DNA of 64,000 bases from Cheiracanthium punctorium. Lineage: Eukaryota > Arthropoda > Arachnida > Araneae > Cheiracanthiidae. How positions within the stretch are numbered: the stretch's first letter is position 1; the number at the start of each line of letters is the position of its first letter. The stretch spans positions 372,001-436,000 of the forward strand of contig JAWZYV010013550.1 of the NCBI GenBank assembly GCA_038373885.1. The letters run 5' to 3'. Positions 46,233 through 57,291 of this stretch are shown in pieces. The notes beneath the pieces are model-generated. The model ran no database searches. It saw only the letters and a list, made by a program, of their open reading frames with translations, and was not told where the DNA came from. Made by a program: the position numbers and the translations under genes.

Positions 46233-47708
46233 TTACATACATAAAGGTTTGTCTCCCGTGTGAGTACGAAGATGTACATTCAAGATTTTCTTCTCGGAGA
46301 ATGCTTTCGTACATATGTTTCTAACATGGGGTTTCTGTCCTGTGTGGGTACAAAGATGTGCCTTCCAGTGTCTTTTTGCAGAGAATCCTTTCTGACATAC
46401 ATCACACACGTGAGGTTTCTCCCCTGTGTGGGTGCGAATATGTGTCTGCAAGTTTACTTTTGTGGAGAATCCTTTCCGACATATATCACACATATGAGTT
46501 TTCAATCCTGTGTGGGTACGGAGATGTACATTCAAGTTTTCTTTCTGGGAGAATCCTTTCTGACATATGTCACACACAAAAGGTTTTTCTCCTGTGTGGG
46601 TACGAAGATGTGTCTGCAAGTGTCCTTTTCGAGAGAATCTTTTCTTACACATCTCACATGCATAAGATTTCTCTCCTATGTGGGTACGAAGATGTCTGTT
46701 TAAGGTTACTCTCTCAAAGAATCTTTTCTTACACACGTCACACGCATAAGGTCTCTCTCCTGTGTGGGTACGAAGATGTGTCTGCAAGTTTACTTTTTTG
46801 GAGAATCCTTTCTGACATATATCACACACATGAGGTTTCTCTCCTGTGTGGTTACGGAGATGTGTCTGCAAGTCTCCCTTCTGAGAGAATGCTTTCTGAC
46901 ATATGTCACACACATGGGGTTTCTCTCCTGTGTGGGTACGAATATGTGTCAGCAAGTTTACTTTTTTGGAGAATCCTTTCTGACATATATCACACACATG
47001 AGGTTTCTCTCCTGTGTGGGTACGGAGATGTGTCTGCAAGTCTCCCTTCTGACAGAATGCTTTCTGACATATGTCACACACATGGGGTTTCTCTCCTCTG
47101 TGGGCACGAATATGTGTCAGCAAGTTTACTTTTTTGGAGAATCCTTTCTGACATATATCACACACATGAGGTTTCTCTCCTGTGTGGTTACGGAGATGTG
47201 TCTGCAAGTCTCCCTTCTGAGAGAATGCTTTCTGACATATGTCACACACATGGGGTTTCTCTCCTGTGTGGGTACGAATATGTGTCAGCAAGTTTACTTT
47301 TTTGGAGAATCCTTTCTGACATATATCACACACATGAGGTTTCTCTCCTGTGTGGGTACGGAGATGTGTCTGCAAGTCTCCCTTCTGAGAGAATGGTTTC
47401 TGACATATGTCACACGCATAAGGTCTCTCTCCTGTGTGGGTACGAAGATGTGTCTGCAAGTGTCCTTTATGAGAGAATCCTTTCTGACATACATCACACA
47501 CATGAGGCTTCTCTCCTGTGTGGGTACGTATATGTACATTGAAATTTCCTTTCTGAGAGAATCCCTTCTGACAAACATCACAAATATAAGGCCTCTCTCC
47601 TGAGTGGATTTGACGATGTTTGTTACCTGCATGGTCAGTAATGTTCAAAAATGGATGCTGAGAGAATAGTTTCTGGCAAGAACCACTATTGCAAGCTTTA
47701 ACATCCAT
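46233..47708 (-). CDS. C2H2 zinc-finger protein, copy B (15 intact fingers)
   Basis: An uninterrupted 491-codon ORF encodes a probable nuclear nucleic-acid-binding protein. The N-terminus (MDVKACNSGSCQKLF, residues 1-38) is a degenerate finger. Fifteen canonical C2H2 fingers with HTGEKP linkers follow from about residue 40, then a sixteenth in which the first Cys is Arg (HVRNIC). There is no KRAB, ZAD, BTB or SCAN domain in this exon; one might lie in an unseen upstream exon. Fingers 4-9 are three copies of a two-finger module (KKVNLLTHIR then QKGDLQTHLR) with a DNA period of exactly 168 bp. Translation ends at a TAA that cuts off a further, frame-shifted finger. AATAAA (minus) lies at 45890-45895, giving a 3' UTR of about 340 nt. 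The start ATG is shared by all three copies. Confidence 0.88.
   Translation of the reverse strand: MDVKACNSGSCQKLFSQHPFLNITDHAGNKHRQIHSGERPYICDVCQKGFSQKGNFNVHIRTHTGEKPHVCDVCQKGFSHKGHLQTHLRTHTGERPYACDICQKPFSQKGDLQTHLRTHTGEKPHVCDICQKGFSKKVNLLTHIRTHTGEKPHVCDICQKAFSQKGDLQTHLRNHTGEKPHVCDICQKGFSKKVNLLTHIRAHRGEKPHVCDICQKAFCQKGDLQTHLRTHTGEKPHVCDICQKGFSKKVNLLTHIRTHTGEKPHVCDICQKAFSQKGDLQTHLRNHTGEKPHVCDICQKGFSKKVNLQTHLRTHTGERPYACDVCKKRFFERVTLNRHLRTHIGEKSYACEMCKKRFSRKGHLQTHLRTHTGEKPFVCDICQKGFSQKENLNVHLRTHTGLKTHMCDICRKGFSTKVNLQTHIRTHTGEKPHVCDVCQKGFSAKRHWKAHLCTHTGQKPHVRNICTKAFSEKKILNVHLRTHTGDKPLCM
46784..47380. repeat. 168-bp tandem array coding for paired zinc fingers
   Basis: GCAAGTTTACTTTTTTGG occurs at 46784, 46952, 47120 and 47288, exactly 168 bp apart. 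Each period encodes two fingers. Differences between periods are few (for example a Ser to Cys change, a Thr to Ala, and HTG to HRG in one linker), so the expansion is recent. Confidence 0.92.
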
Positions 47709-48423
47709 GGGAACAGTTAATAAAAAAGACTTGGAAAGATAGAATAATCTGAGTAAGAAGAATATTCTTTTTAGAGTTCTTTCCTCAATGTATGTATAAA
47801 CAGTCTTCTGACTAATGTTTCTTTAAATGGAAGCCAGTTATATTTAATTGACTACATCAATTCATTTACAATAACACCTGAGAAATGTTCAACAGTTTTG
47901 AAACACAGACAAGAAATGGATTTTTCCTTTCTACTGATACATCAAGAGATCATTCTTGAAAAAAAAGTCCAGATTTTTATGATGGAAGCTTTTTCTCCCA
48001 ATACAAAATTTTGATAATATTTTACCTTATCAATGATCGTCAATAACAGAGGTTTTCAAAATTTATTTATGTGGTTCTTTATGCCTGCTTCTGATCCATA
48101 TTTATATCTCACAGGACTACATCCCATAACATGAAAAAGTACCAGACACGAAAACTCCATGCCAAGAAGAAATTATAAATGCACTGGAAATCTGTAAGAA
48201 AATAAATGAAACAAAGTTATCGAAAAATAATTATAAAATAATGAAATTATCATAGAAATGTCCTTTTAAAATTTTGTAGCATTACACTTCTGAAACCAGC
48301 CGAGACCTAGAAAGAGCTTCACCCTTTGATATGCAACTGTTTGCCAATGAAAAAAAAAGTGCAGCCTTTACCATCGCTTGATTTAACTATCAGCAACATG
48401 GCAGTCGATTGCGTGGCACAGAG

Positions 48424-48482
48424 TTCAAGAACATTTTTTGACACAGCTGCTGTGCAGCCACACAGCCAGTTGTATTCTTGAG
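48424..48482. repeat. Hairpin-forming inverted repeat, unit 2
   Basis: TTCAAGAACA and CACAGCTGCTGTG are followed by CACAGCCAGTTGTATTCTTG. It is slightly more degraded than the copies in units 1 and 3. Confidence 0.65.
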
Positions 48483-51083
48483 CTGTGTCTTCTCTGTAGC
48501 AAGCGATAGGGGATTTGATCAACTATCATACTGCTGGTAGTTAAATCAAGAAATGGCAAAGGCTGTAATTTTTGGAATTGGTTAGCCCATCTAGTCTTTT
48601 TTCTATATCGATGAATGTGTTTCCATCACATTTTCCAGTTCTCAGAAGATGTCGGTACTGATAAAAATAATTCTGACACACATTTTACAAATAATCGATT
48701 ATTTTTACGAGAAATTACCTTATATGCTAAATAGAAAAAGATTCTTGTGTAACTATGTACTCTTTTAAGTACTTTATTGAAATCAAATGTATTCTTCGTG
48801 AATGAAAACAGACAAAATGTCGGAGTTGTGTCCTCACAGCGAGGAAACCACGTGTTAAAAAGTTAGAAATTGACTATTGCAAACAGATCTTTTCCAAATG
48901 CTTCATTCTCTTTTCCTCTGCTGTACAGTATGGAGCCTCTTATCTGGAAACCAGTTATTCAGAATCATTTTTCAGTCAATTAAATTTCTATTTTTTCTGA
49001 AAGAAAGTCATTGCTTATTGGCATTCGGAAGTTTGAGCCATTTTTATTACTAGATGGCACTACAAGGAACAGCATCCGGAGGGAAAATGCGAATTTACTT
49101 TTCTGAATCTTATTCGATTCATAGTAAGCACTATTTTGGTTAGTTCTCAGTGTTCTGAACAGTGAATATTGATCTGTTGAAAGAGACTCAAAATTTTAAT
49201 GAGTGTGCAGCGCGTGTAGTCGCAGTTGTTGCTGACATATGTGCTACCAATCAAATCAGTGGATGTTGTGTTAATGCCCCACTAGTTTTTTAGAAAATTC
49301 AACAAAATCTACACTTTCAGAGAAATTGTAAGACCTCCATTATGATTTATTTCAACAACAACAAAAAAAATAATAATAAATCCAAGTTTTGCGATTGCAA
49401 AATAACAGGATTTCTATCAATTTATTGACAATTTTTTTTTTTAAATCACAAAAATTTTCGGACCCAAAAATGACCGAAAACATTTTGTTTCCGGGGATTA
49501 TAATAGGAGAGCCCATTCAGATAAGACATGTTCGAGGAAAAAAAAATTGCAAATGCACGACATGGGAAAAAAAAAGGGGGGGGGCAAATGATAGTATTTC
49601 CCACCATGCACAACAACAATGGATTAATTCTAAAGATACAAAAAGTCTTAATAATTATTGTTGTGCAGTAGCTTTTAGTTACATAATTATAAAACAACAC
49701 CCAACTGCTGCACATCCTGTCGGTGAATCTATTTTTTTGAATTATTTTTAGTACATCAACAGACAGGGAGAGGGGGGGGCTGCCCCCACCTGCGGAACTG
49801 CCCTTGTCTTGAACTTTCCATGTTGCCAGCCTTAACTTTGGATGAATGTGTTTTGAAAATATGAAAAATAAACAATAACCAAGAAGTGTTTATTAATTAC
49901 TTACAGGAATTAATTTATTGTTATGATTACTCTTCTGTAGGACAGATTGTTCTCTAATGAAGTATTTTACAACCTGAAAGCTCCTCATGTCGGAAGGGAG
50001 AAGCGAGCACACTTATCAGATTATCTCGCCCTCCCCACACACATACCCTTGATACCAGAATTAAAAAAATCAACTTCCTTTCTCACATTAAATCACTCAT
50101 GAAATCAAAATACGAATTGATGAAGTCAAAGAAAATATAAATAAAAATATTTTACTCAATGGACACAATACTAAAAATTAGAAACAAAGAATTTGAATAA
50201 AACGGGGGTGGAAAAAAGGCCTGAACCACTTATCGCGATGTAGTGTTCAATTTCTTGATTTTCGTGACCTTTCCCCCATTTTTTGACTTTTCCATGGTGG
50301 TAGACACTCTGTTAAAGCAAATGTTTCAAATCAAAGGATTTTTAGGTAAAGTTAGGAGGCATGTGACCCGATGCTATGTCTATGATGGGAATAACTAGGA
50401 AAACAAAATTTCTGTCAGCACAATTACAATATTTGTGAGATATAAATTTTGGGGTCGCCACTATTCTGTGAGACAAAACTGCCGACAGCTGAAAAAGGAT
50501 GAAGATTTTTCTCGGCCAAAATGATCGTACTCATTGATAGGTACCTTTTTATGCATTACTATGAAGTTTTTATTAATATCAAGATATGGATACCATTGAG
50601 ATATTTATTTAGTTAAACATCTTTGCACCTAGCACACGATTTACATGCAAAATATTTCATATAGACTGCAGTTCTCTGGTTGCAATATAATTTCACTATA
50701 AAGAACAGAATAACATAAAACTTTATTGTCTCACAAATTGTGCGTGAGGAGAATAAAAACTAAAGAAATGACACTATGATAAGTAGATGATAAAATTTAA
50801 TGTTTTTTAAAAAAAGACTCTCAATGAATATTTTAAATTGGAGTACAGAAACTTTTACAGCACACAGTAGTTTATACATGTACTTCCTGTGGACACGTAG
50901 AAGTTCAGCATTAAATGCTCTGAATGAACTCCTTGATGAAGTTCTGTCACCTGTGCCAGAACTTCACATATTTTTCTTAAAAGGGTTTTTGTTTTAATAT
51001 TACATATTTCAAATTTATAATTTCTGCCGTACAAACATGTCTATTCATGTCTCCTTTCTTAAGAGAATCCATTATTACATACA

Positions 51084-52055
51084 TCACACACATAAAAGTT
51101 TGTCTCCTGTGTGAGTATGAAGATGTACATTTAAGATTTTCTTCTCGGAGAATGCTTTCTGACATATGTCACACACATGGGGTTTCTCTCCTGTGTGGGT
51201 ACAAAAATGTGCCTTCCAGCGTCTTTTTGCAGAAAATCCTTTCTGACATACATCACACACATGAGGTTTCTCTCCTGTGTGGGTACGGAGATGTGTCTGC
51301 AAGTCTCCCTTCTGAGAGAATGCTTTCTGACATATGTCACACACATGGGGTTTCACTCCTGTGTGGGTACGAATATGTGTCTGCAAGTTTACTTTTTTGG
51401 AGAATCCTTTCCGACATATATCACACACATGAGGTTTCTCTCCTGTGTGGTTATGGAGATGTGTCTGATAGTCTCCCTTCTGAGAGAATCCTTTCTGACA
51501 TATGTCACACACAAAAGGTTTTTCTCCTGTGTGAGTACGAAGATGTGTCTGTAAGGGTCCTTTTTGAGAAAATTCTTTTTTACATATACTACACACATAT
51601 GGTTTCTCTCCTGTGTGGGTACGAAGATGTGTCTGCAAGTGTCCTTTTCGAGAGAATCTTTTCTTACACATGTCACATGCATAAGATTTCTCTCCTGTGT
51701 GGGTACGAAGATGTCTGTTTAAGGTTACTCTCTCAAAGAATCTTTTCTTACACATGTCACACGCATACGGTCTCTCTCCTGTGTGGGTACGAAGATGTGT
51801 CTGCAAGTGTCCTTTATGAGAGAATCCTTTCTGACATGCATCACACACATGAGGCTTCTCTCCTGTGTGGGTACGTATATGTACATTGAAATTTCCTTTC
51901 TGAGAGAATCCCTTCTGACAAACATCACAAATATAAGGCCTCTCTCCTGAGTGGATTTGACGATGTTTGTTACCTGCATGGTCAGTAATGTTCAAAAATG
52001 GATGCTGAGAGAATATTTCCTGGCAAGAGGCACTATTGCAAGCTTTTACATCCAT
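51084..52055 (-). CDS. C2H2 zinc-finger protein, copy C (10 intact fingers)
   Basis: An uninterrupted 323-codon ORF in unit 3. After the shared N-terminus (MDVKACNSASCQEIF, about 38 residues) come ten C2H2 fingers with HTGEKP-type linkers; all Cys and His ligands are present. Finger order matches copy A except that it lacks one QKENLNVH finger and has a QKGDLQTH finger that copy A lacks. It does not have the 168-bp paired-finger array of copy B. The C-terminus HTGDKLLCV ends at TGA where a further finger continues out of frame. AATAAA (minus) at 50722-50727 gives a 3' UTR of about 360 nt. The predicted role is sequence-specific DNA binding; no effector domain is visible in this exon. Confidence 0.88.
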   Translation of the reverse strand: MDVKACNSASCQEIFSQHPFLNITDHAGNKHRQIHSGERPYICDVCQKGFSQKGNFNVHIRTHTGEKPHVCDACQKGFSHKGHLQTHLRTHTGERPYACDMCKKRFFERVTLNRHLRTHTGEKSYACDMCKKRFSRKGHLQTHLRTHTGEKPYVCSICKKEFSQKGPLQTHLRTHTGEKPFVCDICQKGFSQKGDYQTHLHNHTGEKPHVCDICRKGFSKKVNLQTHIRTHTGVKPHVCDICQKAFSQKGDLQTHLRTHTGEKPHVCDVCQKGFSAKRRWKAHFCTHTGEKPHVCDICQKAFSEKKILNVHLHTHTGDKLLCV

Positions 52056-52770
52056 GGAAACAGTTAATAAAAAAGACTTGGAGAGATGGAATAATCTGAG
52101 TAATAAGAATATTCTCTTTAGAGTTCTTTCCTCAATGTATGTACAAACAGTCTTCTGACTAATGTTTTTTTAAATGGAAGTCAGTTATATTTAATGGACT
52201 ACATCACTTCATTTACAATAACACCTGAGAAATGTTCATCAGTTTTGAAACACAGACAAGAAATGGATTTTTTCTTACTACTGATACATCAAGAGATCAT
52301 TCTTGAAAAAAAATTCCAGATTTTTATGATGGAAGCTTTTTCTCCCAATACAAAATTTTAATAATATTTTACCTTTTCAATGATCGTCAATAACGGACGT
52401 TTTCAAAATTTAGTTATGTGGTTCTTTATGCCTGCTTCTGATCCATATTTATATCTCACAGGACTACATCCCATAACATGAAAAAGTACCAGACACGAAA
52501 ACTCCATGCCAAGAAGAAATTATAAATGCACTGGAAATCTGTAAGAAAATAAATGAAACAAAGTTATCGAAAAATAATTATAAAATAATGAAATTATCAT
52601 AGAAATGTCCTTTTAAAATTTTGTAGCATTACACTTCTGAAACCAGCCGAGACCTAGAAAGAGCTTCACCCTTTGATATGCAACTGTTTGCCAATGAAAA
52701 AAAAAATGCAGCCTTTACCATCGCTTGATTTAACTATCAGCAACATGGCAGTCCATTGCGTGGCGCAGAG

Positions 52771-52830
52771 CTCAAGAACATTTTTAGACACAGCAGGCTG
52801 TGCAGCCACACAGCCAGTTGTGTTCTTGAG
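52771..52830. repeat. Hairpin-forming inverted repeat, unit 3
   Basis: CTCAAGAACA...AGGCTGTG mirrors CACAGCCAGTTGTGTTCTTG. It lies about 715 bp upstream of the copy C start codon. Confidence 0.7.
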
Positions 52831-53395
52831 CTGTGTCTTCTCTGTAGCAAGCGAAGGGGGATTTGATCAACTATCATACTGCTGGTAGTCAAATCAAGAA
52901 ATGGCAAATTCTGTAAATTTTGGAATTGGGCAGCCCGTCTAGTCTTTGTTACTATATCGATGAATGTGTTTCCATCACATTTGCCAGTTCTCAGAAGATG
53001 TCGGTACTGATAAAAATAATTCTGACACACATTTTACAAATAATCGATCATTTTTACGAGAAATTATACGCTAAATAGAAAAAGATTGTTGTGTAACTAT
53101 GTACTGTTTTAAGTATTTTCTTGAAATCAAATGTATTCTTCGTGAATGAAAACAGACAAAATATCAGAGTTGTTGTCCTCACAGCAAGGAAACCACGTGT
53201 TAAAAAGTTAGACGTTGACTATTGCAAACAGATCTTTTCCAAATGCTTCATTCTCTTTTCCTCTGCTGTACAGTATGGAGCTTCTTATCTGGAAACCAGT
53301 TATCCGGAATCATTTTTCAATCAATTAACTTTCTGTTTTTTTCTGAAAGAAAGTCATTGTTTATTGGTATTCGGAAGTTTGAGGCCTTTTTATCA

Positions 53396-54017
53396 CCGTG
53401 GTGCCATCTCGTGATAAAACCCCGGAGGGGCGGGGGATTAAAAAAGGGCTCTTTTGAGTTCCACGAGAATGTTAAAGGTAGAAAGCATGTATCCACCAAT
53501 CTTAAAAGTGGATATTTTTCCTTTGACATTCCTTTATTTAAAACCTCCAAATAAAAATTGACCCTTCTTTTAAATTTAATAATTTTAAATTGATGAAATT
53601 TTTTGTTGCCAATTTTTTAAGGCCACATACAGTAGTTATAAGGTTTAGTAAATATTAGTTTTTTGATTTAAATTAGATATTTTGTATAACAATGTATATA
53701 ATAAACAAACTTTTTAATAATTATTTTTTTTAACTTCTGACACACACCCCTTGTAGAAATAAAATCTGAAATTATATAAAGCAATGTTAAACTGAATGAA
53801 AAATCTCTTGCTCGTGTGACTTTAGATTCACCATTTCTAACTAAAACTGGTAATATCATGGAATTTTTATTTTAAATTGAGGGGATGGAAAAAAAATTAT
53901 AGTGTAGAAAATGTGAATATGATGTATTTTTATGTAAGAATTGTCTGTGCATTTGTATTGTTTTTGTCTCAGGTAAAGTGTTTTAAGAACCTCCGTAATT
54001 TTCATTTTTCAGATTAG
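53396..54017. other. Intergenic; no feature seen
   Basis: AT-rich sequence after the end of unit 3. No exon-like frame or bounded repeat is visible. Confidence 0.4.
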
Positions 54018-54733
54018 CAGAGTTGCCAACCTGGCAAAGTGAAAAATCAGGAGATTTTATTCTAAAAATCAGGAGACTAGTTTTCGATTAAAAAACTAAA
54101 TTTTAAAAGATCAGGGTTATATCAGCTGAAACTACATTTTGGAGAGAGAGGGGGGAAAAAAAGTATCTTTGGTGCTGTTTGTTGCCAGATATAAATATTT
54201 TTCGACCAAAAAAAAAAAATTAATTTTGGGTCATGTCTTCTATTACGTTGTCGGTAGCTTGTAAAAAAATTTAGTAACATGAAAGATGTTAAGTTGGAAA
54301 GTAAAAATTGGGGTCAATTTTTACTCTTAAGGCATTGGAGGATTAAACAAAACAATTTCAAACGAAAAATAATCATTTTTAAGAGTGATGGAAAAAGAAA
54401 TTTCAATGCTTTAGAACATGGAACTGCACTTCTTTCACTATTATACATTTGTCAGTTAAGTCCAAACTTTTTGATGTCACACATGCATGGGTTCCTGGAA
54501 CTAGTTTGATTGCAGGAAAAGGGAAAATGCTGAGACGGGTTCCTTGCCACGACAAAACTTAGAAAAAGATTTCAAATTCAAAAAATCGCATTATTCATGT
54601 GATGAATGATAAAAATCAGGAGAAAATGGACAAATAATCAAAAATCAGGAGAAATGTATCTTAAATCAGGTTGGCAGGAGATCAATGAAAAATCGGGAGT
54701 CTCCTGCCTAAATCAGGAGAGTTGGCAACTCTG
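54018..54733. mobile_element. TIR element CAGAGTTGCCAAC
   Basis: CAGAGTTGCCAAC has its exact reverse complement GTTGGCAACTCTG at the right end. GATTAG flanks both sides (6 bp). AAATCAGGAGA is repeated many times near both ends. A short + frame at 54279-54509 has no recognisable domain. Confidence 0.8.
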
Positions 54734-56540
54734 GATTAGCATTCTTAAAGAACTTCTCCCTTCCCACGAAAAGTAAATTTTTGTTTCAAAATTGACCATT
54801 TTTGTGTTCCTAATTGCTACAAAAATGTGATTTTTCTTGCTCCACAAATTGCTCCGAAATTTAATTTCAGCTGGCACATGCCTGATTAATGCAAAAATGT
54901 AATAAAATTGAAACATCTATCCGATTCTTTTATCATGCTATACAAACAAGGTCAGAATTTTCCCATCATGTTATATGAATCTATCTTATATGAAGCCATA
55001 TTATAGGGGTTTTACCACACTTGCACCTGCTGTTGAGATGGGGATAGAGTGAATCAGAGTGAGAATCAGTTGTTTTCCCTACCGACTCCACAGCCATAGT
55101 AAATATTCCAAAACTGTGTATATTGGAAATTGGAGGGTGAACAGTTGATTCGTTTCCCCCCCCCCCCAACTAACACATGAAATTAATGCACAATATATAT
55201 AAGTATCAATATATATTACACATATTTTATATATATGTCTCATGAACTGGAAGAAAAAAATAGAAAAAGTAAGTAAAATTCTCACAAATACCTAAAATCA
55301 ATGACTGGACATTTTGAACATCCTCCTCCAAGGAGGGTGGGCATGAAAAAGAAAAAAAAAAATGCCCAACACGAAAAAACCCGGGTGGTTTTTTTCAAAA
55401 TTTCAACTTTAATTACGTAGGTAATACACCGCTTAACATCAGTACACCACTTGTAAAGTTTATAAAAAGCTCCCTACCTCCCCCCCCACACCACCACTAC
55501 CTAAGGGGGGGAAAAAAAATCAGACTTTACATAGGCATTAAAACTTTCTAGAGTAAATTTTTATGCCTATCTGTATTAAAATGAATAAGTATTTTTTAAC
55601 CATAAGAAATCATTAGTTTAAAAAGTTGTAATTAATGACTAGTACATCACTGTTAAAATTATTACTAATACTAGTCAATTTATCTAAGAGCAAACCATGA
55701 TTGGGGGTTGCTATTGTTATTGATTTATAGATTTTTTTCATGTATGATTAATAATTGTAATCAGCTATTACTATTAAATTAACCACTTTTTATTTATAAT
55801 TGATTTTTGTAATCAATTAGTTTGCTTTAAGTTGCATTTAGTAATAAGCAATGTTTTTTTCAGAATATTCTGAAACCCCATCCCTTCTTCTGAAGAAACC
55901 CTGACAAAACCCGAAAAACCCTGAAAAAAAAACCCCAAAACCCTGAAAAAACCAGGTTTTTAACAACCCTGATTCACCAATCATGGAAGAAAAATATATC
56001 TATAAAATTCTTACTTTAAATGTAACAAATATGAATTATATGTTCACAGCATGTTTTGTTGATAAAAGCTTGTTGAAACTTTATTTGTTTGGCTTTTATG
56101 GAAAAAAAAAAAAAAAAAAAAAACATTGATTCCCAGTCCCCCAAATATGAATGACAGAAAAAGAGAAATTGTATAAAAATTAAATTTTGAATTTAATTTG
56201 TATCAAAGCTCCTCATAAAATAAATTTATCTGAAAACTACATTTGACAAACTTTTCTAATTCACAATATGTTTCAATCATCTACAGTTTAAGAGAATCGC
56301 AGTAATATCTATTTTGAAGTGCAAAAAATATACAGTTAAGTTAAATTTTGTTCTTTCACTCTTTTTTTTTTGGGGGGGGGTTAAATTGACAGGCTTTTTA
56401 CTAACACCCTTTTATGACTTTTATATAACTGAATGATTTAATCAAATCTTGTAATTCAATTTTCACCCATACAAGCTCCTTCTACTTACAACTGAAATAT
56501 ACATAGGAAAACTGTAGACAATAATTCGCTAACACTAAAG
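54734..56540. other. Intergenic with a CCCTGAAAAA-rich repeat
   Basis: No gene is visible. About 55340-55970 may be a relative of the 61678-62812 element: it has ACCCGGGTGGTTTTTTT on the left and ACCAGGTTTTTAACAACCCTG on the right. The right part repeats AAAACCCTG several times. C- and G-runs lie at 55160, 55480 and 55505. Confidence 0.35.
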
Positions 56541-56772
56541 TATGTGTATGTTAAGGCAAAACCTAGATAAGAGGTACCTGGCTAAATTAGAGTCCTGGAC
56601 AGAGAACTTTCTAATGCATTTATAATACATTTGAAGAAAACTACCCAAAACACCATGCCAGACTGTTAGATTGACAGTGATAGAATAGGCCAGACTCTTG
56701 GACCTTCACACTTCAGCCATCTACCATGTTCAGTATCTTAGCCACTTGGCCATAATGAGGGGCCCACTATGG
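56541..56772 (-). repeat. tRNA-derived SINE, minus strand
   Basis: Read on the minus strand, TGGCCAAGTGG (56752-56742) is a perfect A-box. AGGTCCAAGAGTC (56705-56693) resembles a B-box. A body follows that ends with the module shared by 42301-42430 and, in part, by 3380, 12250 and 58390. Confidence 0.6.
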
Positions 56773-57237
56773 CCAAGGGGGGGGGGGCTACCATATAGGT
56801 CAAAATTACAATTTTCAAATGGTAGCCATTTGCTAATATTGTAAAATTACGTAATTGCTCTACCAAAAATGATAAAATCATGCTCAATACTTATATTTAC
56901 ATACACTTCCTTACTTTCAACAACTAATATATATGAATTGAAAAATTTAAGGGAAAAGAGTAAACATTTAGAAATACCAAAAATCTTTAATATTTGAAAA
57001 AAAAAATGAAAACATTACAGTAAAAAATTTTGTCCTTGGAATGGAGTCTGTTGAGCTCTTCCATCACAAATTAATTGCATCGTTAAAATTTTGGTGACAT
57101 GTCATCTCCATTAGACAAAATCGGTCTAAAAGTTGTTTATCCAGAAAGCTGCCTGGATTTTAAGCTAGTGTGATAACTTTATAAAATTCTAAATAATCAA
57201 AGTGAGTTAAGTTAACGATGCTTTGGGCAATACTTAC

Positions 57238-57291
57238 CAGCGAAATGTCCGTACTCCCATTGTTCTCTAAGACCACGGAGTCCTAGATCAG
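57238..57291 (-). CDS. Possible exon of an unrecognised gene
   Basis: A minus-strand frame reading GSDLGLRGLREQWEYGHFAG runs up to a consensus donor CTG|GTAAGT at 57238. The segment is GC-richer than its surroundings. The frame is open from about 57313, but no Met or clear acceptor was found, so the 5' edge is only an estimate. No partner exon could be placed. It may be chance. Confidence 0.2.

Larger units (their letters stand above)
44396..49286. repeat. Tandem unit 2 of the zinc-finger triplication
   Basis: About 4.9 kb, longer than units 1 and 3 because its zinc-finger gene has more fingers. It is collinear with them along its whole length, including the hairpin and the CAACAACAAC-rich start. 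Confidence 0.75.
49287..53395. repeat. Tandem unit 3 of the zinc-finger triplication
   Basis: About 4.1 kb. Similarity to units 1 and 2 stops near 53395, where TTTATCACCGTGGTGCCATC replaces TTTATCACTAGATGGCAC. Confidence 0.75.

Noticed and set aside
46784..47380. CRISPR-like array of regularly spaced repeats
   Set aside because: The periodicity is protein-coding zinc-finger sequence with no unique spacers, in a eukaryotic genome.
46358..47603. Long + strand ORFs opposite the zinc-finger arrays (also at 39.8-40.8 and 51.0-51.9 kb)
   Set aside because: They are antisense shadows of the repetitive finger code: the 84-bp period keeps other frames open. They have no start context, domain or splice support.
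53121..53554. Two overlapping + ORFs at the end of unit 3
   Set aside because: They cross the duplication border, and the equivalent positions in units 1 and 2 are not open.
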